A stretch of 64,000 bases of DNA, taken from the NCBI GenBank assembly GCA_951230915.1, contig OX579639.1, forward strand, positions 8,308,001 to 8,372,000, read 5' to 3'. The notes below the pieces were generated by a model. It was given only the letters and a program-made list of their open reading frames with translations, ran no database searches and had not been told where the DNA came from. Of this stretch, positions 13,765 through 24,299 are shown one piece after another (within the stretch, counting starts at the first letter, position 1; every line of letters starts with the position of its first letter). This DNA comes from Antitrichia curtipendula. Lineage: Eukaryota; Streptophyta; Bryopsida; Hypnales; Leucodontaceae. A program made the translations under genes and the position numbers.

Positions 13765-14614
13765 TTTGGGAAAAATTATAAAAATTGCATTATGTAATGA
13801 ATCCTGAAAGTTTATTTTTTGAAGAAAATGCTTAGATTGCTTGAAAAACAAGATTGTTCATAGCTTTTTCATTACTAGTCCAAATAGAATGAATGAAAAC
13901 TTCACATGTAGACAAAAATATAATATTATAAAAAAAATAAAAATTATTTTATTTTTATTTTTTGTGTGTTGCCTACCAACCTCTGTCTTTGAATTATTAT
14001 GCCATAACTTTTGCTCCCTAGCACCAATTGAAATAAAAATTATATTCTCATAAAGCTTATGTATTTTTCTATATTCACAAAAAAATCCAAAAATTACAAT
14101 GAATATTGAGACCGTATGAGCCTATCTGAAATCGCATTTTGGCCCCCATAGGACCAATGGGACTTAAGGGTTGAACCTTGTGAAACTTTGTTTTTAAAAA
14201 AGTTATCAAAATTGAATTTATGAATGAATCCTATAAGTTATCTTTTCAAGAAGATGCTCTTATTGTCTAAAAAATAAGATTGTCCATTACATTCACATAA
14301 AAAATACAAATAGAATGAATAAAAGCTTTCTATATAGATAAAAATACAATCAAGGAAGAAAGAATTATGAAAATTTGAAAATTTAATTTTTTGTGGGTTT
14401 TTTCTTCCAGCTCGTCAAACTAAAATTTGAACTTATTGTGCCATAACTTTTGTTCTTGTGCTTTGATTGAAATAAAAGTTATATTCCTAGAAAGCTAATG
14501 TATTTTTCTATCTTCACAAAATGTTTCAGAAAACCACAAAAAATATTGAGACCATATAAACTTGCTCACAATCCATTTTGTCCCCTAAGGAGACACTGGG
14601 ATTTTAGGGGTTAA
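13765..14614. repeat. Two tandem copies of a ~430-bp repeat
   Basis: Unit 1 (about 13765-14177) and unit 2 (about 14190-14614) align through aatgaatcc (13796 and 14223), a block about AAGATTG, and a shared 3' part ending in cccc(a/t)aaggagac-like and ttaggggttaa-like sequence. Unit 2 ends in TTTTAGGGGTTAA at 14602-14614, the same end type as the TTAA elements. An inverted third relative lies at 10400-10560. Both units are non-coding. Confidence 0.7.
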
Positions 14615-15560
14615 TTAATCCATTTTATAACCAAAAGAGGAAGATTGAGCGAAATAGAGCATGAAATTCAACATGGAAGTAAACAAGGATTTTCTTGATT
14701 TCACTTTTGAATTTCAAACCCTATTTTGTTCAATCTTCTTCATTCAATTACAAAATGGATTGTAAATAATTCCATTGCCAAAGTAGGATATATCTATAAT
14801 CTACACTTATAGCAATTGAGCATAATTATTATTGTTAAACCAAATTTTTTCTTTGCTAATTTTATTGGCAAGTCTAAGGGTTCTAATTTACTTTAGCATG
14901 CATTATTTGGACACTATGTAAATAAGTTATGAAATTTTTAAATTTTTTATATAGGTGTACCAAAAATTAACATTAGGCTCTCATATTCTAATTATATAAA
15001 TTTTATGTCATCAATATCTATGTCTTAGTGTTATATTTTGACCCACATGTTGGTGTCGCATTTTGAGTAGTGATTATGTACGACTCCAAATTTTTTCCCA
15101 AAATGATCATAAATTTGTCAAATGAAATCACTCTAATTACAATTTCAATTAGTCGGCACCTTGTGCTATTGCCATAGTTGAAATAAAAGTAGTTTTTTTA
15201 TTTTTCAATTAAAAAATAATTCAAAAATTCATAACTTGCACCATGAGTTGAAACAAATCCCATGCACCTCTCCTTGCATAGAGCATTCCAATAGTACCAA
15301 GAATGCAACTAAGAAACATGTGGTCTAAGAGATTTCAATGTACAAACAAATAAATCGAACAAATAGTCTAATTTAAGGTATGGATATAGATTAGTGTGCC
15401 TTATGTTGTTGCTACAACCAAAATAAAAGTAATTCATAAAATTTTAAAATTCAATAACCTTCCCTTCGCAAGTCCAACCGCCACAAAATGGGAAAAGCTC
15501 GTATGTGAGCGGTGAGCGGAGAGTGGAGAGCGGTGAGCAGAAAAAGAGAGCAGACTTGAT
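14615..15560. other. Spacer with a copy of the 245-bp repeat and a GTGAGCG-rich tract
   Basis: About 15240-15450 resembles the repeat that is tandem at 39446-40100 (shared words: ctccttg, ttaaggtat, agattagtgtgcc). It is followed at 15500-15540 by a purine-rich tract of GTGAGCG/GTGGAGAGCG words. The same tract occurs inverted next to the other copy of the repeat near 39385-39420. There is no gene. Confidence 0.5.
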
Positions 15561-16087
15561 AAATTTAAAGGTCCCTATTATCGTGGTTTATTTTTAATAA
15601 AATTCATAAAAATTTCATTTACTCTCTCTTCATGGTTTATTATAGAAATTAGGGTTGATGTCATGACATCATTTTTTTTAAAAATGACGTTATCATCAAT
15701 ATATCCATACCTTTTAGATATAAATCACAGCAAAAAATTCAGACTTTGAAAGCCATGTCATATTGAGGCATACGCACTGTATGTTGGCTTGACAAAATTT
15801 AAGGGCCCCTATTATTGTGGTTTATTTTTAATAAAGTTCATAAAAATTTCATTTACTCTCTCTTCATGGTTTATTATAGAAATTAGGGCTGATGTCATGA
15901 TTTCATTTTTTTTTAAATGACGTCATCATCAATACATCCATACCTTTTAGATATAAATCACAGCAAGAAAATTAGATTTTGAAAGCCATGTCATATTGAG
16001 GCATACTCACTGTATGTTGACTTGACAAAATTTAAGGGTCCCTATTATCGTGGTTTACTTTTAATAAAGTTCATAAAAATTTCATTT
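15561..16087. repeat. 234-bp tandem repeat, about 2.2 copies
   Basis: The phrase g(t/c)ccctatta recurs at 15571, 15805 and 16038, giving a period of 233-234 bases. Units 1 and 2 are about 95 percent alike by eye, including atttactctctcttcatgg and ccataccttttagatataaa. The third copy stops after some 50 bases. No coding potential is visible. Confidence 0.85.
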
Positions 16088-16735
16088 ATTCTTGTGAGAA
16101 TTTATAATATTTCTGGAACATTTCATGATTAGGGGTGTGTGGGACAGTAGCCGTAAGTGGTAAGAAAATCTGTAGATATTTTTCATAAAACGAATTGGGT
16201 AACCATGGACATTGGCAATAATAAAGCTTATATTCGTGGGGATTTGAGAGTGTTATAGCCGCTATATCTGTGGAGAATTTGTAGTTGTGAAGCCTATATT
16301 CATAGAAAAGGGGTAGTAATATAGACTATGGACATGGAGAATTATCAATAATAAAATTTATATCCATGAATGAAATATAAATTAGTTTGTTCATGCATAC
16401 GTTTAATTGTTGTCTACCATGTCTTTGCCATTTTTGTCCTACTTTGAAGGTTAATTTAGGATATTGTATCGGTTTAAAAGGAATGCCTTACCAATGAAGA
16501 CTACAAATAGTTGTCTTAGGTTAGCCTTAACCAAACGCATCATCATTTTAGCAATGACATGTAGATTGTAATGATCTGTTTAGTACAATTGAAAAACATT
16601 GCAAAAATAACGAAGGTAACAATCAGAAAGATGATGTAAGAGACAAGAAAGAAGACGATGTTGAGCTCAATTGTACTTGGATTTAATGAAACAAAATACA
16701 AATGAACTCGATTTTTGAAATAAAACAAAATATAA
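16088..16735. other. Spacer downstream of the ParB/MTase-like pseudogene
   Basis: AT-rich sequence containing repeated short phrases such as tatattcgtgg and tatccatg. It likely includes the 3' end region of the minus-strand pseudogene. No separate gene is seen. Confidence 0.4.
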
Positions 16736-19700
16736 CTAGTCCATGTCATCAGAACTATCCTTGCTACCAATTTCTTCTTGTGCTTCTACTTCTAGGTATT
16801 TCAAAACACTCTTGTGATAATTCTGGACTTCACGTTGAGATCGTGGAGAGCTTAGCGTCAACATCAATGCCATTGCTTGTTCAATGTAAATTGGAAGAGT
16901 AAATGAAGACGCTGTAGATGGTGGAAAGGGCCTCAATATAGAACATGTAGGAGAATTCTGGTGAACTCTGCAAAGTAAGATAAAATGAATGAAATTCCTA
17001 AAACTTGAAATGAAGTCCATATTAATGTGTACATAAAATAATAAAGTTAATAGTGAAACTTACTCACATAAAGGAATGCGGTTGTTCTTCTGTTTCTTCT
17101 GAGCCGCTTCTCCTTGCATATATCGAACGGCTTTCCGCTTCTCCAATATTAATACGGTGGGTGATTTTGGAATGAGTGGTGCCAAGAGAGATTGAAAAAT
17201 CTTTGAGTCTTCTTCAAACGCAACTATGTGTCGGCCAAGTGACTAACAAGCACGAATAACGGGTTCTCCTAAACAGAGGGCAATGACAAAAGATGCTTTA
17301 ATACTTAATGAAAGAAAAAATTGCAAATTGAAGGCAAAATGAATATGGAGTGAATGCGAACCTTTAGAAGCATTCCAATCGAAAATAATGTTGCCAATGG
17401 AGGTAAGCGACTCAATCATTGACTTCATCAAATCATCGGACTTCTCTCGAGGGCCACGCCATGGCGTTTCTCCACGCAAATGCTGAATTAAAGTGTTTAC
17501 TGGATTGAACAATATGTCCAGCTCCTCCAAGGAAGCGCTAATGCGGAAGCTGGAGACATCAATAGTGTCTTGTACAAATAATTGGATATAGAATCGCATG
17601 CCCTGAAATAAATTACAATTCCGATTAGTATGAGATTCACTAAATTTGAAAATATTGATACATTTCAAAGAAGCATATGGAATTTTATACAGCCACTAGA
17701 TAAAATTACCGTGGCAGAAGGATCTCGAGGTAAATCTAGAGGGAGCTCGTTCAAAGTCCATCAATCAATTAGTAACTTGAATTTGTACGTCATTGCATAG
17801 TCATCAATCTCCAATTGCAAATCTCAATTGTTAACATGAAACAGAAGCAATGCTGCATTGTCATGGAGATAATTCTCAGCAAAATCAAAAATGGTGTCCA
17901 CGTACTTCTCCGGCCTAACATTCCACAAAGAAATAGCTAAATTTAACACAGAGATCCCTGGAACAGATAAATTATCTGGAATGTCTGCAATGATAAGATC
18001 CAATCCAAAGTGTTTGCATTTCTCACTTGAGACTTGTCGTGATCGATTTGCACCAACCTGGAAAGCATATGAATTAATAAAGTTGGAGATATGTTATACT
18101 AAAACATCAACGGACATGAGTGATGCAATATAAATCATACCTTTGCTATGAATTCATGAAGAGAAGTCCAAGGCAGAGGTGGACCACCGGGTTGAGTGAG
18201 AGACTGCATAATGGAAAATAGAGAATAGTTTTGAATTAATGACTCTGAAGTAAAATTATGCAGTGCTGCAACGGATGATTTAGATTGTTGAAATTGATGT
18301 TACTTGCGTTGGTGAACCTCCATACGCGTGACTTTAAGAAGGCTGGATCCAGCAGCTTGAGAAGATTCTATGATTGATAATGAATTCCAAGCAATTTCAT
18401 CATCTCGAGTTATGTCAAGAGGATTTGGTAGCACAAAATCATTGACATCTGCCCTAGTTGCGAGGGGGATAGCAACAACCTCATCAATCTCGGCCTTCTT
18501 AGCCGCCTCCGCCTTCTGAGCTTCTTTAGTCCCGAACTTCACCTTCTGGGCCTTGGTCAGGCATTTCTTCTTGTTGGAAGTTTCGTCTTGTACAATAGTT
18601 GGTGTTAGGGATGATTGCTCTTTTTCAATGTCTTTGCCCTCTGGATTAGTTGAAATAGGGATAGACATAGAACCAGAAAGACTATTGTAAAGCTCTAATT
18701 CCTCATCCGGCACAAAATTGGAGTTGCACTCAAGGTACCATCTACTACCTTGCAGAAGAGGAACAGAAAAATTCTTCTTCTGAATATCTGTAAAAATACA
18801 AATATTGGAAGAAGATTGAATCTACGGAGATAGGAAAACAGGGCAGGAAAGTACTCCCAGGGCATTCTTCGCCATCAATTCCCTGACACTATACCTAAGT
18901 AAAGTAGAATACACTGTATCAATATATAAACAAATTTGAAATGTATGTAAATGAAACAACACCAAAGTCAATGAACCTGACATGTTCAGAGAGCTACAAA
19001 GAAAAGAATGTGAATGAATAAAACCTGTAGATTAGTCGTTGGATGAGATGGTCAACTTCCATTAAATCATCCTAATGTTATGTTTGATGTCCAAAAAATT
19101 TGACGTCCAGTTTTTGGACGTCAGAAAAAACACAGGTTTTTTCTAGTCGATGCTTGATCCCTTCAAAAATGGTGGCTTAACTTTAGGATGGATAAAAAGC
19201 ATGCAAGCTTTCTCCCACAAAGTCATACGCCATTTCTCAACATAGTCTGAAGGACGCCTAATCCCAGGTGAGGTGTTTCAAGCAACAGTAATTGCGCTTG
19301 ATTCATAGAGCTTTTCGAATTCAGCAATGAGTTGATCTTCTAGCTGCATAGTTCAAAAAAATATTAGAAAAAAATTGAAACGTTTGGATTACAAAGAAGC
19401 CACAACAAGAAAGATGATTCACTTGGGTCCAAAATGATGCATGGTTTAAGAACAAGTCAAATGTGTTGTCTTTGAAACGCGAACTTGAAAACCTGTAGAC
19501 AGATTGGATAAGCGTTGGAGAATTCTAGTAATGAAGCCATCTTGCTTTGAATCGTGGCTCAACAGCAGCGGTTGCAACCTTTTGCAACCTCTCGATTGTC
19601 ATTTCAGTTGTTTTAAAATGACTAAAATGATAGTTGATCTGCAAGAAACAAAATCCTAGTGAAAAATATTTTAAAAAAATTTGGAGGAATTGTGCAAGCA

Positions 19701-21185
19701 AACAAAAATTGTGCAAGCAAATCAGGAAAAAAAGAACAATAGTAAGAATTACCTCGTCAAAGAATCCTTCGCCGTGCTTCGGATTTTCAACAGAAAGATA
19801 CTTTTGAAAATCCTTGTTTTTTATTGACTTCACCATCGATGCTTCCGCAACATTCATAATCGTCACAACGCCTTCAACGGTTCTTTCTTTTACGGGCGTG
19901 ATTCTTTCGTATTTGATGGCAGCCTCATCAGCAATCCTAGCGAGGTCTTGCTGCAAAAGACAATATTTAGGGGTATGAAATATACATTTGATTTTATCAA
20001 ATTCTCAATCATACCTTGAACAAATATCAGCACAAAATCCACTGCTACACTATTCAAGATAGAAGTTGAGAGAACATACTCGATATAATAAATAAATAAA
20101 TACATCAATTGTTAATGGAAACCAAGCTGTACAAGACTTTCACACTTTCGCACAAATCTTGAATTCTGTGGAAGTCAGAAGGTCTTTGAAATCTTCAAGT
20201 TTAAGCCCTCTGTAATATTGAATGCGATGCAATTTTGCAAGGAGACTGATCTTGACATGGTTATTTTGCATCGACCTACGTATTCAACAAAGGAAGTTGT
20301 CAATTCAAAGTTAGAATAAAGTAAACATAAGAACAATAATTGCTACAAAAGAACACAAGGAGGGATTAAATTTTATACCAGTTTACGTCGTGCATGCATT
20401 TGAGCAGAATCGAGATATGACCTTTTGGATTGAGAACAATACTTGCAATTGAGTAATGCCAAGTTTTGTCATTAGGATGAACTTTGCTAATAAAGCGCCA
20501 CAAAGCATTCAATCTGTGGTTTCCATCCCACTCAAAAAAAAATTTCCAATGAAACTTGCATATTCTAGATTTGAACCCAGAAACTCTTCAAACTTTTCAT
20601 TGACCAAATGCCAATGAGAATCCCAAGTTGCTTTGATCTTAGGAGAGACATCACAAGTATTCTTAGAATCATCAAATAAAGATATATAAAATGATTGATC
20701 ACCATCAATGTATCCCCCTTCAAATCGATTTTAAAGGGCACATACATCTACCTCCTGAATGGGACGAACTCGTGGCAATGCAACCATCCTGCAAAGAGGA
20801 ACATAAAAAAGGTCATTAGTGACACGCATACTTTCCAGAATAATTACAAAATTTGATTTCTGATGAAGCCTTCTTGCTTTTTTTCCCTCAACTGCGTTGA
20901 CTAAACCACTTGGGCATTTTGGAGAATCATGCTCAGAATCGGATGAAGAAACCTCCTACATTTTAAATGTACAAATAAAAATTAACAATATTTGATAACA
21001 CCTTTAAAATCATTACAGAATGCAAAGATTTAATGCAAATAGTGAATGATTCAACAATTGAAAAAAGAAAAATGTGAAAATCAAAAGAATAACTGGAGAA
21101 CAAAACAAACTTGAATTTGTGGGTTATCGGTTACTTCTTTGTCATCATCAATTGTGTTGACTTCAACAAGAGGCTCCACATTCAT
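16736..21185 (-). pseudogene. ParB/Srx-like (DGNHR) plus class-beta DNA-methyltransferase-like protein, multi-exon, decayed
   Basis: I could trace about 13 exons on the minus strand with good GT-AG borders: 21111-21185, 20379-20955, 20146-20275, 19753-19950, 19423-19638, about 19050-19343, 18855-18894, about 18304-18779, 18141-18203, 17710-18057, 17362-17602, 17068-17295, 16736-16965. The second exon reads RVRPIQEVDV, FEGGYIDGD, then WDGNHRLNALWRF, the [D]G[NQ]HR signature of the ParB/sulfiredoxin fold. Later come LDLIIADIPDN (where methylases have DPPY), EKSDDLMKSMIESL, FDWNASK (where methylases have D-P-F-x-G-x-G) and SLGRHIVAFEEDSKIF. That order, DPPY-like before FxGxG-like, is class beta. 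It is broken by stops at 20731, 19525, 19278, 17824, 17761 and 17243 and a frameshift in the T9 run at 20534-20542. The catalytic DPPY itself reads DIPD, so activity is unlikely. The protein ends in an acidic tail, KDSSDDMD. The function of an intact relative is unknown. Confidence 0.7.
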
Positions 21186-21269
21186 CTAAATACAAATGCA
21201 CATAAATTTAAGACTTTCAATTCAACATTTTCAAAAACAAACAATCTTAGTATCACACCTAAGACAATA

Positions 21270-21780
21270 CCTTTGTCTGCGAAGGCTAATATCCAATAGT
21301 CTAGAAATCAATGTTCAATTATTTAATGAACCTCAATTACTCATCAAAACAACCTTCGTTCACGAAGGCTTATATCCAATAGTCAAAAAATCATTGTTCA
21401 ACTATTTAATGAACCTCAATTACCCCTCAAAAGAGCCTTTGTCCACAAAAGCTTAATTCCATTAGTCCAAAAATCAATGTTCAACTATTTAATGAACCAT
21501 AATTATCCATCAAAAGAGCCTTCATCCACAAAGGCTTCTCAGCACATATGAATGTTTAAAATCATACTATTAAACAACCCTTAGTTTAGTAGCATTACAA
21601 GAAGCTTTGTCCACAAAACCTTTTCACTAATATATGAATGTTTGAAGTCATACTAGTAAACCACCCTTAGTTTAGTAGCATTACAAGAGCCTTCGTCCAT
21701 GAAGCGTTTATTCATAAATAAAATACATGACCACACCTAGCAGATATTTATTCTTGGATGAGGATTCGTCTACGAAGGTT
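21270..21780. repeat. Array of 83-86-bp repeats with a CCTTYGTCCACRAAGGC palindrome
   Basis: The palindromic word, in variants such as CCTTTGTCTGCGAAGGC, starts at 21270, 21353, 21436, 21519, 21604 and 21690, with a last degenerate copy near 21766. Spacing is 83 for the first four, then 85-86. Between palindromes the units share aatgttcaactatttaatgaacc-like sequence in the first four and gtttagtagcattacaag in the later ones. Relatives of the palindrome recur near 23347 and 24105. It lies immediately 5' of the first mapped exon of the ParB/MTase-like gene. Confidence 0.85.
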
Positions 21781-21805
21781 CATTGCCAACAAGCAAAATT
21801 AATCC

Positions 21806-23094
21806 CACTAGAAGAAAAATGAGCCCGACACAATCCACTACTATGCAACTAGTGTCCTATACAACTATCCTAAAACTGTAATCCTCTCTATATGCACCAA
21901 ATTTGACAACTAGGTTGTTTAGTCGCAAAGTAGTCGTAGAATGAAGTGTAGGGTTACAAGATTGTAACAGAGTTGGCAATTAGAATTACTGTGAGGTATT
22001 CTAGATCCAATTTTCATCACAGTTGTCGATGTGGACAACTCTACGCATCATGGAGTCCACTGTGGTAAACCACAATTGCATATTATTTAAATTTGACCAC
22101 AATTCGACTAGAAAACGACTAGAAAACAACTAGTTTGCGACTAGAAACAACTATAATTTGACTAGAAAACGACTAGACTGCAACTAAAAAACAACTATAG
22201 TTTGACTAAAAAATAGCTAGATTGCAACTAGAAACAACTAGAATTTGTAAATGACAACTCTATTACACTCTTGTAACCCTACACTATTACAGAGTTTCTC
22301 TGTGACTAGATTGCAACTAGAGAATGACTAAAAAACAACTGGAATTTTCTAGAATTCTTTTTGTTGTTGTGTAGTCATTTTGTAGTTGTTTTCTAATTTG
22401 TTTTCTAATTTGTTTTCCAATTATTTGTCTTATAGCAATTGTCCCATATCAATTGTCAAAAGTACCATTAGGTTAGACATATAAGACTTGTAAGTTGTTG
22501 TATTCTTATGTAATGAACTCCCTTAGTAGAATTTTAAGATTTCTATTAGGTGTAGATTTCTACAGTTCGTAGATTTCTACAAATTGTAGGTTTCTACAAA
22601 CTGTAAAAATCCAAGAATTTTTAAATTACATAATTTCCTTAACCAATGAAATCTTTTAAATCTAAATATCTGAAATCTAAAATAGAATTTAGATTTGTAA
22701 TATCCAAAATCTACAAATCATTAAGATTAAAATTTTAAAATCTACAAATCTACAAGTCACAAACAAGTTACAAACAAGTCGCAAATGAGTTGCCAATAAG
22801 TCGCAATGGAGTCATAGATAAGTCGCAAACAAGTCGCACAACTCATCGATTGAATGACCGACGTCACGTGGCAGCGAGTACACATAAGCGACCATGTCAG
22901 AATAGGCCGTCGATGAAGTTCAAACGTGGCTGCTAGTTGAAAAATAGATTCACTTCATTTTGCGACTCTAATTTTCCATGTGACTTGTCCACTGCAACTA
23001 CGGACCTCTAGATTATCACCTGTCGCAAATTAGTTACACAATTCAAAAAGCAGTTGCTCTTTGCAGTCGTAGAACCCCTCATTTTCTTCTAGTG
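21806..23094. mobile_element. Second non-autonomous CACTA transposon
   Basis: The left end is CACTAGAAGAAAAATGAG (21806) and the right end is CTCATTTTCTTCTAGTG (ending 23094). Both sides carry the 3-bp duplication TCC (21803-21805 and 23095-23097). Subterminal arrays are striking: GACTAGAAAACAACTAG-type words repeat many times at 22100-22350, and AAGTCGCAA-type words at 22760-22860. Length is 1,289 bases with no transposase ORF. The ends differ from the CACTA element at 8813, so the two need different transposases or diverged subfamilies. Confidence 0.9.
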
Positions 23095-23784
23095 TCCTCG
23101 CTAATAATCTCATGTTGAATTTTAAGGTTCACGATACCAATGATGTGTTCTGTAGAGTCGTTTCTGTTGCCGTGGACGATTGAGACGATTCTGCAGTATC
23201 GCCAATATCACCAATTTCAGTGTACCTTACCCCTCCCGTTATGCCCTACTACAGACACACAACAATTTAGAATCTACATCCGCCTATAATAAGTATTTAC
23301 GAAATGTGTGACCACCATAGGGTACAAACTAATTGATCTACTAATGAGCCTTCGTCAGCAAAGCCTCAATTGTCATCGACGTCTCATGGCCGTCGGGAGC
23401 AGAGTTTTGGATAAAGGGAAAGGTTGACTGGTAAGGAAGTCAATTCAGGGGATGCAAAGCGGATGCCTGGAGCCAGGGACAAAAACTTTGAAGTCAATCC
23501 CATGCGACCTGAGGCAGGTGGTAATGATTGATAAGCCACAGGAAGTGTGCTAGTAAGGAGGGAACTGAATTCTAGCCAGGAAGTGTCATGCCCCACTCTC
23601 TGACCAGAAGCAATAAGACCACCATGAAGAAGAAAAAGAGCAAGCCCATTTGCACGAAACAATCTATAATGACCACACTTTGCTTAGGAAAAATATTCGC
23701 CAAGGAATTCGCATTTATGCCCAACGCCAATGGTCCCAGAAGGATTCCACCCTGAGAGCCATCCACAACAGAACCAAATCAGAC

Positions 23785-24299
23785 AGGTGCTTCGAGCGAG
23801 GCTCTCGTGGTCAAAAGGCGGCCCCCCAAGTTGAAGAAAAGGCGAACCCCCACAACCTGCCCAATTTGTCCCGACCAACCTCTCTGATTGACAATGGCTC
23901 TGATACAACTCCGTTGCACATCGAGGGAGGCCTTTCAACGGGGCTTTCCTGCATATCGAGTGCCATCTCTCTTGGGTGCGGCGCTACATGAACCACGATA
24001 ACAGGCTTCGACGAAGTTGGAATCACGACAGGTGCCACGACGAAGCTGGAATCATGTGCTTTGAGCTAGGCGCAAGTGAGCAAAAGGCGCCCCTCCAAAT
24101 AGCCTTTGTCGACGAAGCTTTCCGCAGGTGCTTCGAGCTGGGCTCTCGTGGTCAAAAGGCAGCCCCCTGAATTGAAGAAAAGGCGACCCCCCACGACCTG
24201 CCCGATCTGTCCCGACCAACCTCTCTGATCAACAATGGCTCCAATGCAACTCCGTTGCACACCGAGGGAGGCTTTGTCAACGAGGCTTCTTGCATACCG
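23785..24299. repeat. Direct duplication, 341-bp offset
   Basis: About 174 bases at 23785-23958 are repeated at 24126-24299 with roughly 90 percent identity by eye. Shared words include aggtgcttcgagc, ggctctcgtggtcaaaagg, cctctctgat and aactccgttgcac. In copy 1 the minus strand reads TATCAGAGCC, which resembles the initiator-tRNA-Met primer site of plant LTR retrotransposons, but no LTR or reverse transcriptase is visible. The block is markedly more GC-rich than its surroundings. Origin unresolved. Confidence 0.6.

Noticed and set aside
21270..21780. CRISPR-like array (regular palindromic repeats)
   Set aside because: Units are diverged along their whole length, the spacers are themselves repeated, and the DNA is plant nuclear.
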